A program made the translations under genes and the position numbers. A DNA stretch of 64,000 bases. Source: Alphaproteobacteria bacterium (GTDB lineage Bacteria > Pseudomonadota > Alphaproteobacteria > CACIAM-22H2). Of the stretch, positions 1 to 8,867 are shown in pieces. Position 1 is the stretch's first letter. Each line of letters begins with the position of its first letter. Below the pieces are notes generated by a model. The model saw only the letters and a program-made list of their open reading frames with translations, was not told the origin of the DNA and made no database searches. Location: NCBI GenBank assembly GCA_016793165.1, contig JAEULA010000081.1, positions 1 to 64,000 on the forward strand. Direction: 5' to 3'.

Positions 1-3000
1 CGACGACGCGGAACAGGCTGCCGAGCACGGTGCCGCTGCCGGAGAACGTACCGTCGAGACCGACGACAACCGTGCCGTCGACGAGCTCGCCGGGCACCGC
101 GGCATAGGTTCCGACGACCATGATGCCGCCGCGCATGTCGAGGATGCCCTGATTGACCGCGGCGGAGCGGATCCCGGCGGTCGAGCTCCCGGCGAAGTTG
201 ACGCGCGCGCCCGCGGCGATCTCGAACACGTTCGCGGTCAGCGTCGTTCCGCTACCAGCGACGTCCACCACACCGGGCGCCGGCTCGACGCGGAGCCCGC
301 CGCCCGCGTGCAGGGCCCCGCCCGAGGCGATGCTCGCGCGGCGCAGCGTCATGTCGCCGTCGCTGCGCAGCTCGGCGCCGCTCGACACGAGCACGAGCCC
401 CGCCCCGATCGTCGAGATCGTTCCCGCCTTCACGGTCGCACGGTCCGAGACGGCCAGCGTGCCGCCGCCATCGAAGACGATTCCGGCGGCGACCCGCGCG
501 CCACTGCCTTCGCCTTTCACGTCGACGCGGCCGCCTTCATCGAGGCGGAGGTCGGCGACGCTGCCCTGCGCCTTGCCCTCGATCAGAAGCCGCCCACCGC
601 CGCCGCCACCTTTGACGTGCACGCCGCCGACCACGGTGAGCCCGCTCTCGCCGGTCACCGTCACCACCGACTCGCCGAAGCCGCCCGGCTCGTTGACGTT
701 GAGGGCCGTGGCCTCGAGCTCGCCCTTGGCCTGGATCTTGAGCCCGGTGCCCGAGGCATCGATGCGCTTGGCGATCACCTTGCCGCCATTGATGTCGAGC
801 TCGCCGGTCCCGTGCGCACCGGCTGCGACCTGCAGCAGCGCCCCGTCGGCGCGCCACAGGCCGTTCGCCGTCACGATCACCTTGCCCGAGCCGATCGTCG
901 CCGGGCCGATCTCGACATCGCCGGTCGTGTGAAGCTGGCCGTGATCGGAGATCTCGACGGTCGGGATCGAGAAGGCTCCCGGACTACCCACGACCATCTT
1001 CTCCGCCGTCAGCTTGCTGTCGGAGCCGGCGACGGAAACCTTGACCGGCGCCTCGCCGGTCTCACCGACATGCAGGTCGCCGTGCACGGTCAGCCGGCCC
1101 CCGCTTCCGACGCTGACCGTCGCCGCGCCGTCGACGCCGACACGCAGCCTGCCGAGATCGATGGCAGAGCCGGCGCCCGAGACGGCGAGCGTGCCGCTCG
1201 AGTCCGTCTGCTGGCCGAGCGTCGTCTCGAGATAGGCGAGCAGGCCGCCGAGGCCGGCGCGGAACTCGGCCTTGCCGCCGTTGAGCACGCTGATCGAGCC
1301 CGTGCCCCGGTCACCGATCACGACGCCGGTCTGCGTCACATTCAGCACCGCGCCGGGACCGTCGATGCTCATCGTCCCGACGCCCGACGCCTGCGCGCCG
1401 AGGCTGAGCAGGCCGTTGATCTCCAGCGTCGCGTCGCGCTTCACGGCGACGTCGCCGCGGCCGGCATCGCCGACGATCAGTGACTTGCCCGAACCGTCGC
1501 CGCCGAATGTCGCCTTGGCACCGCCGCCTTCGACCAGCAGCGTCGCCTTGGCCGACGCGAGCTCGCCGAGGATGGGCCGCGCACCGGCACCCGCGATCGG
1601 CAGCGCGAAGGTGGCGCCGTTGACGATCTCCAGCGTCGCCTCGCCGCCAGCGCCGATGCGAAGCTGGCCGCCGGCGCCCGCGATGTCGAGACGCGATCCG
1701 GCGCCCTCGATGCGCAGCACGCCTCTGGTGCCGGCGTCCTCGGCGATGCGCAGCGTGCCGCCGCCGGTGCCCGAAGCCTTGAGCTCGACGACCCCACCGC
1801 CCCGGATTGTCAGACGGCCTTCGCTCGCGCCACCCAAAGTCAGCGCGGCATCCGCCGTGCCGTCACCGATCTCCCAGCGCGAGCCCGTGCCGTCGACCGT
1901 CACCGTCGAGATGCGTCCCGCCGGTCCCGCGCCTTCGCCGAGCCGCACGGCCCCCGCCGTCTTGAGCGTGCCGCCGGCCGTGACGGCCACGTCGCCCGTG
2001 CCCTTGTCGCCGATCACGAGAGTCTGCGAGCCCAGCTCGGAACCACTGCCATCGACGCGCAATGTGCCTTTGGCGCCGACCTCCTGGCCGAGCGTGAGCT
2101 TGCCGAGGCCGAGATCGAGCTTGAAGCCGTCGGTGATCTTGAGCGTGCCGTCGCCGAGAAGGCCGACGACGACGTTGTTGCCGAGACCCTCGACGCGCGC
2201 GTCGGGGCCGCTGAACTCGACCGTCCCCTTGCCCGTCGACCAGCGGCCGATGCGCAGGCCCTCGCCGTCGAGCGGCGTCGCGATCGTCAGCTTGCCGTCG
2301 CCCGAAAGCTTGAGTTCGCCCTCGCCGGCGTGCCCGATCACGATGCGCTCCTTGAGCGTCATCGTGCCGCCGGTGATTTCGACGCTGCCCTTGCCGCCCT
2401 CCGAGGCCCCGATCAGCGCGCGGCCTCCGAGTTCGACCGTACCGCCATTGATCACGAGCTTGCCGGTGCCGCCCTCGCCGGTCCCTTGGTCGATGCCGCC
2501 GATGCGCAGACCCAGCGTCTTCGTCGTCAGTTTGCCGCCGGCATCGACGCGGATGAATCCGTCACCGCCGGCCGCGCTGCCGATCTGGATCTCGGTCTCG
2601 ACCTTGATGTCGCTGCCGGGACCGATCGTCACGTCCGCCGCACCATGGCGCGCGATCTCCATGCGCGCGGTCGGCGCGAGGTTCGCTTCGATCCGGCCGC
2701 CATCGTGGACCGAGATCGTGCCGCTGCTGCCGGCCTGGGTGCCGGCGAGGAGGTCGCCCGACTGGACCAGCGCGCCGGCACCGACGTCGAGCGTGCCGGC
2801 GCCCCCGAAGCCCACGAACATCAGCTGCGCGCTGCCGGTGAGTGCCAAGGTCGAGTCGGGCTGAAGCGCGAGCGTGCCGGTGCTCCCCGCGCCGAAGCCG
2901 ATGAACACGTCCCAGGCCGCGACCTTGTTGGAGATCCGCACGTCGGGCGACGAGATCGTGAAGCCGTCGGTCGGCTTCTCGCTCGACACGGCGATCGAGC

Positions 3001-3580
3001 CCTGCACGTCCGTGCCGCTCAGGGACACCACGGGGGTCGCGATCGCGGACCCGTTGATCCGCAGGTTGCTCGTGCCGCCTGCATCGCGAATGCCGAGCCC
3101 GGAAAACCCATCGGTCAGGTTCAGGATCCCGCCGACCGAGAAGGTGATATCGCTGCGGCCGGCCGTCGGGCTGTCGAAGGCCAGGATGCCCAGGCCGGCG
3201 AATGTGCCGCCGCCCGAGGTGATCGTGCCGACGACCGGCCCCGGCTCCTCGCCCGGCGCCCCGAATCCGGACTTGTTGCGATCGAAGATCACGATCGTGT
3301 CGATCGCCGAGGGCGTGAAGTAGATCGGCGGCCCGCCGATCGGATCGCCCGGCGGCGGCTCCTTGCGCGCAAAGCACATCGGGAAGTAGTTGCCGGCACT
3401 CGCGATGTCGCCGCCGCCCGCGGGCCTCCAAACGAACTGGACCGGCATCCCGTCCGTGAAGGTGGGCGTGTAGCAGTCCGAGCGGGACTGCGCGACGGCA
3501 CCGTCCCAGGTCGCGAGCGACGTCATCGCCGTCGTCGCCAAGGCGAGACGCCTCAAGTCCGGAACCACAACCGACGACAT
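1..3580 (-). CDS. Giant secreted beta-repeat protein (T5SS/PEP-CTERM-associated repeats), C-terminus beyond the window
   Basis: Reading the minus strand from the ATG at 3580, the frame stays open for all 1193 codons to the left edge, so only the N-terminal part is present. Residues 1-30 look like a signal peptide (MSSVVVPDLRRLALATTAMT..., likely cleavage after AVA at residue 30). After a short region with Cys36 and Cys69, the only cysteines I saw, the protein becomes Gly/Thr/Leu-rich strand-turn repeats such as GTLKITDGF, GSRWEIGDG and GTLRIAED, roughly 40-60 residues apart. This is the pattern of the T5SS/PEP-CTERM-associated repeat of beta-helical passenger proteins. Expected role: cell-surface or secreted adhesin-like protein. 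A C-terminal autotransporter barrel or PEP-CTERM anchor would decide the export route but lies outside the window. Confidence 0.82.
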   Translation of the reverse strand, partial: MSSVVVPDLRRLALATTAMTSLATWDGAVAQSRSDCYTPTFTDGMPVQFVWRPAGGGDIASAGNYFPMCFARKEPPPGDPIGGPPIYFTPSAIDTIVIFDRNKSGFGAPGEEPGPVVGTITSGGGTFAGLGILAFDSPTAGRSDITFSVGGILNLTDGFSGLGIRDAGGTSNLRINGSAIATPVVSLSGTDVQGSIAVSSEKPTDGFTISSPDVRISNKVAAWDVFIGFGAGSTGTLALQPDSTLALTGSAQLMFVGFGGAGTLDVGAGALVQSGDLLAGTQAGSSGTISVHDGGRIEANLAPTARMEIARHGAADVTIGPGSDIKVETEIQIGSAAGGDGFIRVDAGGKLTTKTLGLRIGGIDQGTGEGGTGKLVINGGTVELGGRALIGASEGGKGSVEITGGTMTLKERIVIGHAGEGELKLSGDGKLTIATPLDGEGLRIGRWSTGKGTVEFSGPDARVEGLGNNVVVGLLGDGTLKITDGFKLDLGLGKLTLGQEVGAKGTLRVDGSGSELGSQTLVIGDKGTGDVAVTAGGTLKTAGAVRLGEGAGPAGRISTVTVDGTGSRWEIGDGTADAALTLGGASEGRLTIRGGGVVELKASGTGGGTLRIAEDAGTRGVLRIEGAGSRLDIAGAGGQLRIGAGGEATLEIVNGATFALPIAGAGARPILGELASAKATLLVEGGGAKATFGGDGSGKSLIVGDAGRGDVAVKRDATLEINGLLSLGAQASGVGTMSIDGPGAVLNVTQTGVVIGDRGTGSISVLNGGKAEFRAGLGGLLAYLETTLGQQTDSSGTLAVSGAGSAIDLGRLRVGVDGAATVSVGSGGRLTVHGDLHVGETGEAPVKVSVAGSDSKLTAEKMVVGSPGAFSIPTVEISDHGQLHTTGDVEIGPATIGSGKVIVTANGLWRADGALLQVAAGAHGTGELDINGGKVIAKRIDASGTGLKIQAKGELEATALNVNEPGGFGESVVTVTGESGLTVVGGVHVKGGGGGGRLLIEGKAQGSVADLRLDEGGRVDVKGEGSGARVAAGIVFDGGGTLAVSDRATVKAGTISTIGAGLVLVSSGAELRSDGDMTLRRASIASGGALHAGGGLRVEPAPGVVDVAGSGTTLTANVFEIAAGARVNFAGSSTAGIRSAAVNQGILDMRGGIMVVGTYAAVPGELVDGTVVVGLDGTFSGSGTVLGSLFRVV

Positions 3581-4016
3581 CGCGCTTCCCCCGTTCGTCC
3601 CGAATCCCGCAGGCCCCATCGCCGTCGAGGCGGTGCGGTGGCCATCGGGTCCGCCGCCAAGCGAGTCGCGACGGTGCCGTCAGTCAACCAGGGGCTGCAT
3701 GCCCGCTGCTCGTGAAAATCCGCTGTTCGAAGTCGGTGCTCCGCAGGGAGCGCCGACGGCTCCCCCGACGGGCATCGCATGGCCGCGCGCCCGTCCCCTC
3801 CCCACACTGCCGGTCATCGCCGCATTTCCCGCCGCCGATCGCGCGGGCACGGCCCATCGTGCGTCAGCACGCCACGGAGCAAGAGCCGTGCCGGACGGAC
3901 AAGTGCTTGATTCCAAGCCCGCCGGTCGTCCGGTCCGGCGAGCCGAGCCGGGACTTGTAAAGGCGATCGACATCATCGGTATGGATCGCGCCGACGCCCC
4001 GGGATACCGATACCGG
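3581..4016. other. Intergenic region between divergent genes
   Basis: This 436-base stretch separates the repeat-protein gene (minus) from the M20 amidohydrolase gene (plus) and must hold both promoters. I see no convincing -35/-10 pair, RNA gene or repeat. The amidohydrolase frame stays open upstream to 3633, but that part is Arg/Pro/Ala-rich and does not resemble the family, so it is treated as non-coding. Confidence 0.5.
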
Positions 4017-5195
4017 ATGGTCTCTCCGACGGATTTTCAGGCTTCCCTTCCCGAACTCGCTGCTTGGCGTCGCGACATCCACGCGCATCCGGAGACCGCT
4101 TTCGAGGAGGTCCGCACGGGCGATCTCGTGGCCGCGAAGCTCGCGTCGTGGGGCATCGACGTGCATCGGGGTCTGGCGAAGACGGGAGTCGTCGGCACGC
4201 TGCGCGCCGGCTCGGGCACGCGCGCGATCGGACTGCGCGCCGACATGGATGCGCTCAACATGCAGGAGCTCAACGACTTCGCGCATCGCTCGACGATCGC
4301 GGGGAAGATGCATGCCTGCGGGCACGACGGGCACACGACGATGCTGCTCGCCGCCGCGCGCCATCTCGCGCGGCACCGTGGCTTCGACGGCGCCGTGCAT
4401 TTCATCTTCCAGCCCGCAGAGGAGAACGAGGGCGGCGGCCGCGTGATGGTGCAGGAGGGGCTGTTCGAGCGGTTCCCCTGCGACGCGGTCTACGGCATGC
4501 ACAACATGCCCGGCATCCCCGTCGGAAGGATGGCCGTCCAGGCCGGCCCTGCCCTCGCGTCGTCGGATTCCTGGGAGGTCGTCATGCGCGGCCGCGGTAC
4601 GCACGGCGCCAAGCCGCATCTCGGCACCGATGCCACCGTCGCCGCCGCGAACTTCATCCTCGCGCTGCAGACGATCGTCAGCCGAAGCGTCGATCCGCTG
4701 GAATCCGCGGCGGTGAGCCTCGGCTCGATCGCCGCGGGCGTGCCCGAGACCTGGAACGTGATCCCGGCCGAAGTCCGCCTGCGCGGCACCGCCCGCGCGT
4801 TCCGGCCGGAGATCCGCGATCTGCTCGAAGCCTCGATCGGCCGCGTCGCGGACGGCGCCGCGCGCGCGCATGGCTGTCGCGCCGACTACCGCTACATCCG
4901 CCGCAATCCGCCCGTCGTGAACACGAAGGCCAATGCCGAGATCGCGGCGCGGGCGGCGGCGCGGGCGCTCGGCGCCGAGAACGTGCTGCACGACTTCCCG
5001 CCGTCGACCGCCGGCGAAGACTTCTCTTTCATGCTCGAGAAGGTGCCCGGCGCCTATGTCTGGGTGGGCATCGGCCCCGGCGAGGAGGGCTGCCTGCATC
5101 ACAACCCGCGCTACGATTTCAACGACGGCGCATTGCCGGTCGGCGCGGCGTTCTGGGTGAGCCTGGTCGAGACCGAGCTGCCGGCGCGCGGCTGA
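4017..5195 (+). CDS. M20D-family amidohydrolase (hippurate hydrolase / N-acyl-amino-acid deacylase type)
   Basis: Predicted cytosolic metal-dependent hydrolase that removes an acyl group from an N-acyl amino acid or similar amide. With the ATG at 4017 the product is 392 residues, the usual length for the family; an in-frame ATG at 3981 would add 12 residues. Visible metal-site motifs are MHACGHDGH (Cys101 and His103, the Cys being typical of the HipO branch), PAEENEGGG with the catalytic Glu, GMHNMPG, and HHNPRYDFND near the C-terminus. The family dimerisation lid falls between about residues 180 and 290. It lies 101 bases before a CocE-type hydrolase on the same strand, so the two may be co-transcribed. 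The exact substrate cannot be read from sequence. Confidence 0.9.
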   Translation: MVSPTDFQASLPELAAWRRDIHAHPETAFEEVRTGDLVAAKLASWGIDVHRGLAKTGVVGTLRAGSGTRAIGLRADMDALNMQELNDFAHRSTIAGKMHACGHDGHTTMLLAAARHLARHRGFDGAVHFIFQPAEENEGGGRVMVQEGLFERFPCDAVYGMHNMPGIPVGRMAVQAGPALASSDSWEVVMRGRGTHGAKPHLGTDATVAAANFILALQTIVSRSVDPLESAAVSLGSIAAGVPETWNVIPAEVRLRGTARAFRPEIRDLLEASIGRVADGAARAHGCRADYRYIRRNPPVVNTKANAEIAARAAARALGAENVLHDFPPSTAGEDFSFMLEKVPGAYVWVGIGPGEEGCLHHNPRYDFNDGALPVGAAFWVSLVETELPARG

Positions 5196-5296
5196 GGCCG
5201 GCCGCGCATCCGCGGCGAGATCGGCGGCGGCGCCGCGTACGGCGCGCGCGCGAGCGCCCGACGACTCCGGCCGGCGCCTGCGCTAACGTCGCCGCC

Positions 5297-7138
5297 ATGA
5301 CCGACACGATCATCGAGCGCGACGTCATGGTCGCGATGCGCGACGGCATCCGCCTCGCGACCGACATCCACCGGCCGGCGCGCGACGGCAAGCCGCTGCC
5401 CGGCACGTTCCCGGTGCTGATGGAGCGCACCCCCTACGGCAAGTCCGAGGTGAGCCGCTCCGAATGCACGCGCGACGATCCGCAGCCGCGCAGCCGCGCC
5501 GAGATGGCGGCGATGTTCGTGCGCCGCGGCTACGTCGTCGTCTACCAGGATTGCCGCGGCCGCCACGGCTCGCAGGGCAGCTTCACCAAGTATCTGGACG
5601 ACGGCACCGACGGCTACGACACCTGCGCCTGGATCGTGAAACAGCCCTGGTGCAACGGGCGCATTGGCACGATGGGACTGTCCTACGCGGCGCACACGCA
5701 GGCGGCGCTCGGCTGCCTGGATCCGCCCGGCCTCGCGGCCCAGGTGCTCGATTCCGGCGGCTTCTCGGACGCCTTCCAGGGCGGCATCCGCCAGGGCGGC
5801 GCCTTCGAGCTCAAACAGGCGACCTGGGCCTACAAGCAGGGGCTCATCGCCGCGGCCGGCGATCCGGCGACGCGCGCGAAGCTGCAGGCGGAGGACATCC
5901 GCGCCTGGTTCACGCGCATGCCGTGGGCGCCCGGACGCTCGCCGGTCGCTGCCTCGCCGGAATACGAGGCCTATCTCTTCGAGCAGTGGAGCCGCGGGCG
6001 CTTCGACGCGTACTGGAAGCAGCTCGGCATCTACGCCAAGGGCTGGCACGCGAGCTACGCGAACGTGCCGCAGGTCCACATGTCGAGCTGGTACGATCCC
6101 TACCCGCGCACCGCCACCGAGAACTATCTCGGCCTCAAGGCCGCGGGCAAAGGGCCGCTCAAGCTCGTCCTCGGCCCGTGGACGCATGGCGACCGCTCCG
6201 TGACCTTCGCCGGCGACACTGATTTCGGCCCGGCCGCGACGGTCGACGGCAGCCTGGCGCCGGATTGGCGCGAATTCCGTCTGCGCTGGTTCGATCGCTG
6301 GCTGCAGGGCAAGGACAATGGCGCGGATCGCGACGCGACCGCGCGGCTCTTCGTCATGGGCGGCGGCTCGGGGCGGCGCAACGCCGCGGGCCGCCTCGAT
6401 CATGGCGGGCGCTGGATCGAGGCGGCGGACTGGCCGGTGCCGGGCACCGAATTGCAGCCCTGGTACCTGCATGCCGACGGCGCGTTGTCGCCGACGCGCA
6501 GCGCCGCCGACGAGGCGCGGCGCAGCTATCGCTACGACCCGCGCGATCCCGTGCCGAGCATCGGCGGCACCATCACCTCGGGCGAGCCCGTGATGATCGG
6601 CGGCGGCTTCGACCAGGTCGAGCGCGCCGACTTCTTCGGCTGCCGCCATCCCGGCCGCCCGCTCGCCGAACGCCCGGACGTGCTCGTCTTCCAGACTCCG
6701 GTCCTGACGCGGCCGATGACCGTGATCGGGCCGATCCAGGTCAAGCTCTGGATCGCCAGCGACGCGCCGGACACCGACTTCACGGCCAAGCTCGTCGACG
6801 TGCATCCGCCCACCGCCGACTTTCCTGCGGGCTTCTCGCTCAACGTCACCGACGGGATCCTGCGGTGCCGCTACCGCGACTCCTGGGAGGAGCCGAGGCC
6901 GCTCGAGCCGGGGCGGGTGGTGCCGATCACCATCGACCTCTTCCCGACGGCGAACATGTTCCTGCCCGGCCACCGGATGCGGCTCGACATCAGCTCAAGC
7001 AACTTCCCGCATTTCGACCTGAACCCGAACAGCTTCGAGCCCGAGGGCCTCTGGTCGACGATGCGCGTCGCGAACAACAGCGTCTTCGTCGACGCAAGCC
7101 GCCCCTCGCACGTGGTGCTGCCGATCGTCAGCCTGTGA
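5297..7138 (+). CDS. CocE/NonD-family alpha/beta hydrolase (S15-like acyl esterase)
   Basis: A 613-residue serine hydrolase of the cocaine-esterase / X-prolyl dipeptidyl peptidase type. Residues 1-370 form the alpha/beta-hydrolase domain (family start pattern RDGIRLATDIHRP), followed by the C-terminal jelly-roll PepX_C domain, where residues such as VIGPIQVKLWIASDAPDTDF are typical. The nucleophile is Ser129 in MGLSYAAHTQ; the acid is likely Asp in SSWYDPYP and the base His in GPWTHGD. The usual elbow is GxSYxG, and here the last Gly is Ala. No signal peptide is visible. The end overlaps the end of the convergent TauD-type gene by 11 bases. Substrate (ester, amide or beta-lactam-like) is unknown. 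Confidence 0.9.
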   Translation: MTDTIIERDVMVAMRDGIRLATDIHRPARDGKPLPGTFPVLMERTPYGKSEVSRSECTRDDPQPRSRAEMAAMFVRRGYVVVYQDCRGRHGSQGSFTKYLDDGTDGYDTCAWIVKQPWCNGRIGTMGLSYAAHTQAALGCLDPPGLAAQVLDSGGFSDAFQGGIRQGGAFELKQATWAYKQGLIAAAGDPATRAKLQAEDIRAWFTRMPWAPGRSPVAASPEYEAYLFEQWSRGRFDAYWKQLGIYAKGWHASYANVPQVHMSSWYDPYPRTATENYLGLKAAGKGPLKLVLGPWTHGDRSVTFAGDTDFGPAATVDGSLAPDWREFRLRWFDRWLQGKDNGADRDATARLFVMGGGSGRRNAAGRLDHGGRWIEAADWPVPGTELQPWYLHADGALSPTRSAADEARRSYRYDPRDPVPSIGGTITSGEPVMIGGGFDQVERADFFGCRHPGRPLAERPDVLVFQTPVLTRPMTVIGPIQVKLWIASDAPDTDFTAKLVDVHPPTADFPAGFSLNVTDGILRCRYRDSWEEPRPLEPGRVVPITIDLFPTANMFLPGHRMRLDISSSNFPHFDLNPNSFEPEGLWSTMRVANNSVFVDASRPSHVVLPIVSL

Positions 7139-8156
7139 GCGCGCCCTCGAGCAGGGCTTCGCGCGCGACGCCGCCGCGCGGCGCGCCCGCCCGCACTTCG
7201 CCGTAGAGGTCGCGATAGCTCTCCGGCAGCGCGCGAGAGTTCGGCACCGACAGCCAGAGGCGGAGCAGCAGCCGGCGGCGCTCCGGCTCGGGCCAGTCCT
7301 CGAACGCGGTGCGCGCGTGGTAGGTGACGTAGTTGTTGAGGAACTGGATGTCGCCGGGCCGGAATTCCATGTCGAGGCTCATGCCCGGCTCGTTGCAGAT
7401 CTCGTCGAGCAGCGCCATGGCCTGCCACTGCCGCTCGGTGACCGCCGGCGCCTCGGGCAGCCGCGACACGGAGCGGACGAAGTCGCGCACGTAGCGCGTC
7501 ACGAACCGACCGTCGACGCGCGCGAAGATCGGGAACATCGTGAAGCGCGGCAGGCCCGGCTTCTGCTCGTCGCGGCGGTCGCTCGGGACCGGCTCGTACA
7601 GCGCTGCCAGCAGTTCCGGCGCGCGCGCCAGCATCGCATTGTGCACGGCGCCGGCGCTGACGACCGTCGACAGGCCGCCCGACCTGGCGTGGCGCACGCA
7701 GAGCAGCGAGACGACGTCGCAGCGGTCGCAGTGGTAGGAGAGCCGCGCGCGCGTCTCGTAGCCGCGCACGCCGACGGTGCCCAACGTGCCGCCGAGGTCG
7801 GTGACGTAGCCGAGCGTGTCGCCCTTGCGGCTCTGGTAGCGCAGCGAGCCGAGATTGAGCCCGATGCCGCGATAGAGCCGCTCCAGCTGCGCCGGCGAAT
7901 AGCGCGCGACCGGCAGACCGCGCAGCAGCACCACGCCGCGGCCGTGCTCGAGCCGGTCCGCCACGTCGCGCAGCCGCGCGGCCATCGTCGGCAGGGGGAA
8001 CTCGGTCGCGCCGGCCGGCACCCGATCGCCGAGCGCGCGCAACGCGGCGTCGATGTCGTCGATCTCCGCGGGCGCCAGCGTCGCGAGCCAGTCGTCGGGC
8101 GTGAGGTCGCGGCCCCGCCAGATGGCGGGACCCGTCGCGGGCTCGATCGTCGTCAT
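7128..8156 (-). CDS. TauD/TfdA-family 2-oxoglutarate/Fe(II) dioxygenase
   Basis: A 342-residue oxygenase. The start at 8156 follows a GGAGC-type ribosome site, with the frame open to 8204. The facial triad is visible as His142-x-Asp144 in the YHCDRCD stretch, with the distal His in NNYVTYHART; the 2OG-binding Arg is likely in RRRLLLRLWL. PGDIQFLNNY before the distal His is typical of the gamma-butyrobetaine hydroxylase/TauD group. Predicted reaction: oxidative hydroxylation of a small metabolite with 2OG and oxygen. The 3' end overlaps the convergent esterase gene by 11 bases. The next gene upstream (CBS protein) is 111 bases away. Substrate not assignable. Confidence 0.88.
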   Translation of the reverse strand: MTTIEPATGPAIWRGRDLTPDDWLATLAPAEIDDIDAALRALGDRVPAGATEFPLPTMAARLRDVADRLEHGRGVVLLRGLPVARYSPAQLERLYRGIGLNLGSLRYQSRKGDTLGYVTDLGGTLGTVGVRGYETRARLSYHCDRCDVVSLLCVRHARSGGLSTVVSAGAVHNAMLARAPELLAALYEPVPSDRRDEQKPGLPRFTMFPIFARVDGRFVTRYVRDFVRSVSRLPEAPAVTERQWQAMALLDEICNEPGMSLDMEFRPGDIQFLNNYVTYHARTAFEDWPEPERRRLLLRLWLSVPNSRALPESYRDLYGEVRAGAPRGGVAREALLEGALTG

Positions 8157-8267
8157 GGCGGCTCCTGGTCCGCTCCATGATGCGCCGATCGCCGGCCGAG
8201 GCAACCGGCCGGCCGCGCCGCCCGAACGGGCGGACGCGACCGGCCGCGACGAGGACGACGTTACGTC

Positions 8268-8717
8268 CTAGTTGCCCAGGCCGTAGCCGACGCCGTGGAT
8301 GTAGGCGTCGCGTTCGCGGATGTCGTCCTCGAGCTCGGAAAGCACGGTGTCGTACAGGTCGCGGACCGACACCATTCCGACGACGCGCTCGCCGTCGACG
8401 ACCGGAAGGTGGCGATAGCCGCGCTCCCGCATGAGGGTGAGTGCGCGATGCGCGGTGTCGTCCGGCGCCAGGGTGTCGGGGTCGCGGGTCATGACCGCGC
8501 CGACCTCGGTCGTGCTCGGATTGAGATCGCGCGCGACGACCTTCAGGGCGAGGTCGCGCTCGGTGAAGATCCCGATCAGCCGTTCCTCGTCCATCACCAT
8601 GACGGCGCTGATCCGCCGCCGTGCCATCGCCTTGACCGCGTCGCGCACGGAGCACTCCGCCGACACGAAGCTGAGCTCCTGTCCGTGCACGACATCGGGA
8701 ACGATCTTGTGCTGCAT
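8268..8717 (-). CDS. CBS-pair domain protein
   Basis: A 149-residue protein made almost entirely of two CBS motifs (about residues 12-68 and 77-133). Segments such as VRDAVKAMARRRISAVMVMD, GIFTERDLALKVV and GYRHLPVVDGERVVGMVSVRDL are textbook for CBS pairs, which bind adenine nucleotides. The short C-terminal tail (RERDAYIHGVGYGLGN) has no recognised function. A good ribosome site (GGAGG in the complement, near 8725) precedes the ATG. No partner enzyme domain is fused, so it is probably an energy-sensing regulator of an unidentified partner. The neighbour CorC-type protein also has CBS domains, on the same strand. Confidence 0.9.
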   Translation of the reverse strand: MQHKIVPDVVHGQELSFVSAECSVRDAVKAMARRRISAVMVMDEERLIGIFTERDLALKVVARDLNPSTTEVGAVMTRDPDTLAPDDTAHRALTLMRERGYRHLPVVDGERVVGMVSVRDLYDTVLSELEDDIRERDAYIHGVGYGLGN

Positions 8718-8842
8718 GAGGGCCTCCTTCGCGTTGATCTCGTCGAGGGGACGTGAGTCACGTGAGACAGCGCCATCGGCGGCGAACCTGCGCGAAGCGG
8801 CCTCGCCGCCGCCTGGTCACCTGCAACCCAGACTAGCGAAGA

Positions 8843-8860
8843 TCGCCGCGGTCCCGGCGA
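8843..8860 (-). terminator. Hairpin just after the CorC-type gene
   Basis: Six-base inverted arms (TCGCCG / CGGCGA) with a six-base loop begin 8 bases after the stop codon of the upstream minus-strand gene. There is no clear T-run behind it, so it may only be an mRNA-end structure. Confidence 0.3.
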
Positions 8861-8867
8861 GATAAAT

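Noticed and set aside
153-3715. Long plus-strand frames rich in Pro/Ser/Arg over the left end
   Set aside because: They are antisense to the repeat protein, have shadow-type composition and no domain; the minus frame is open with a signal peptide and regular repeats.
4064-5296. Frame open upstream of the CocE-type gene
   Set aside because: It is the shadow of the M20 gene; the ATG at 5297 gives the family N-terminus.
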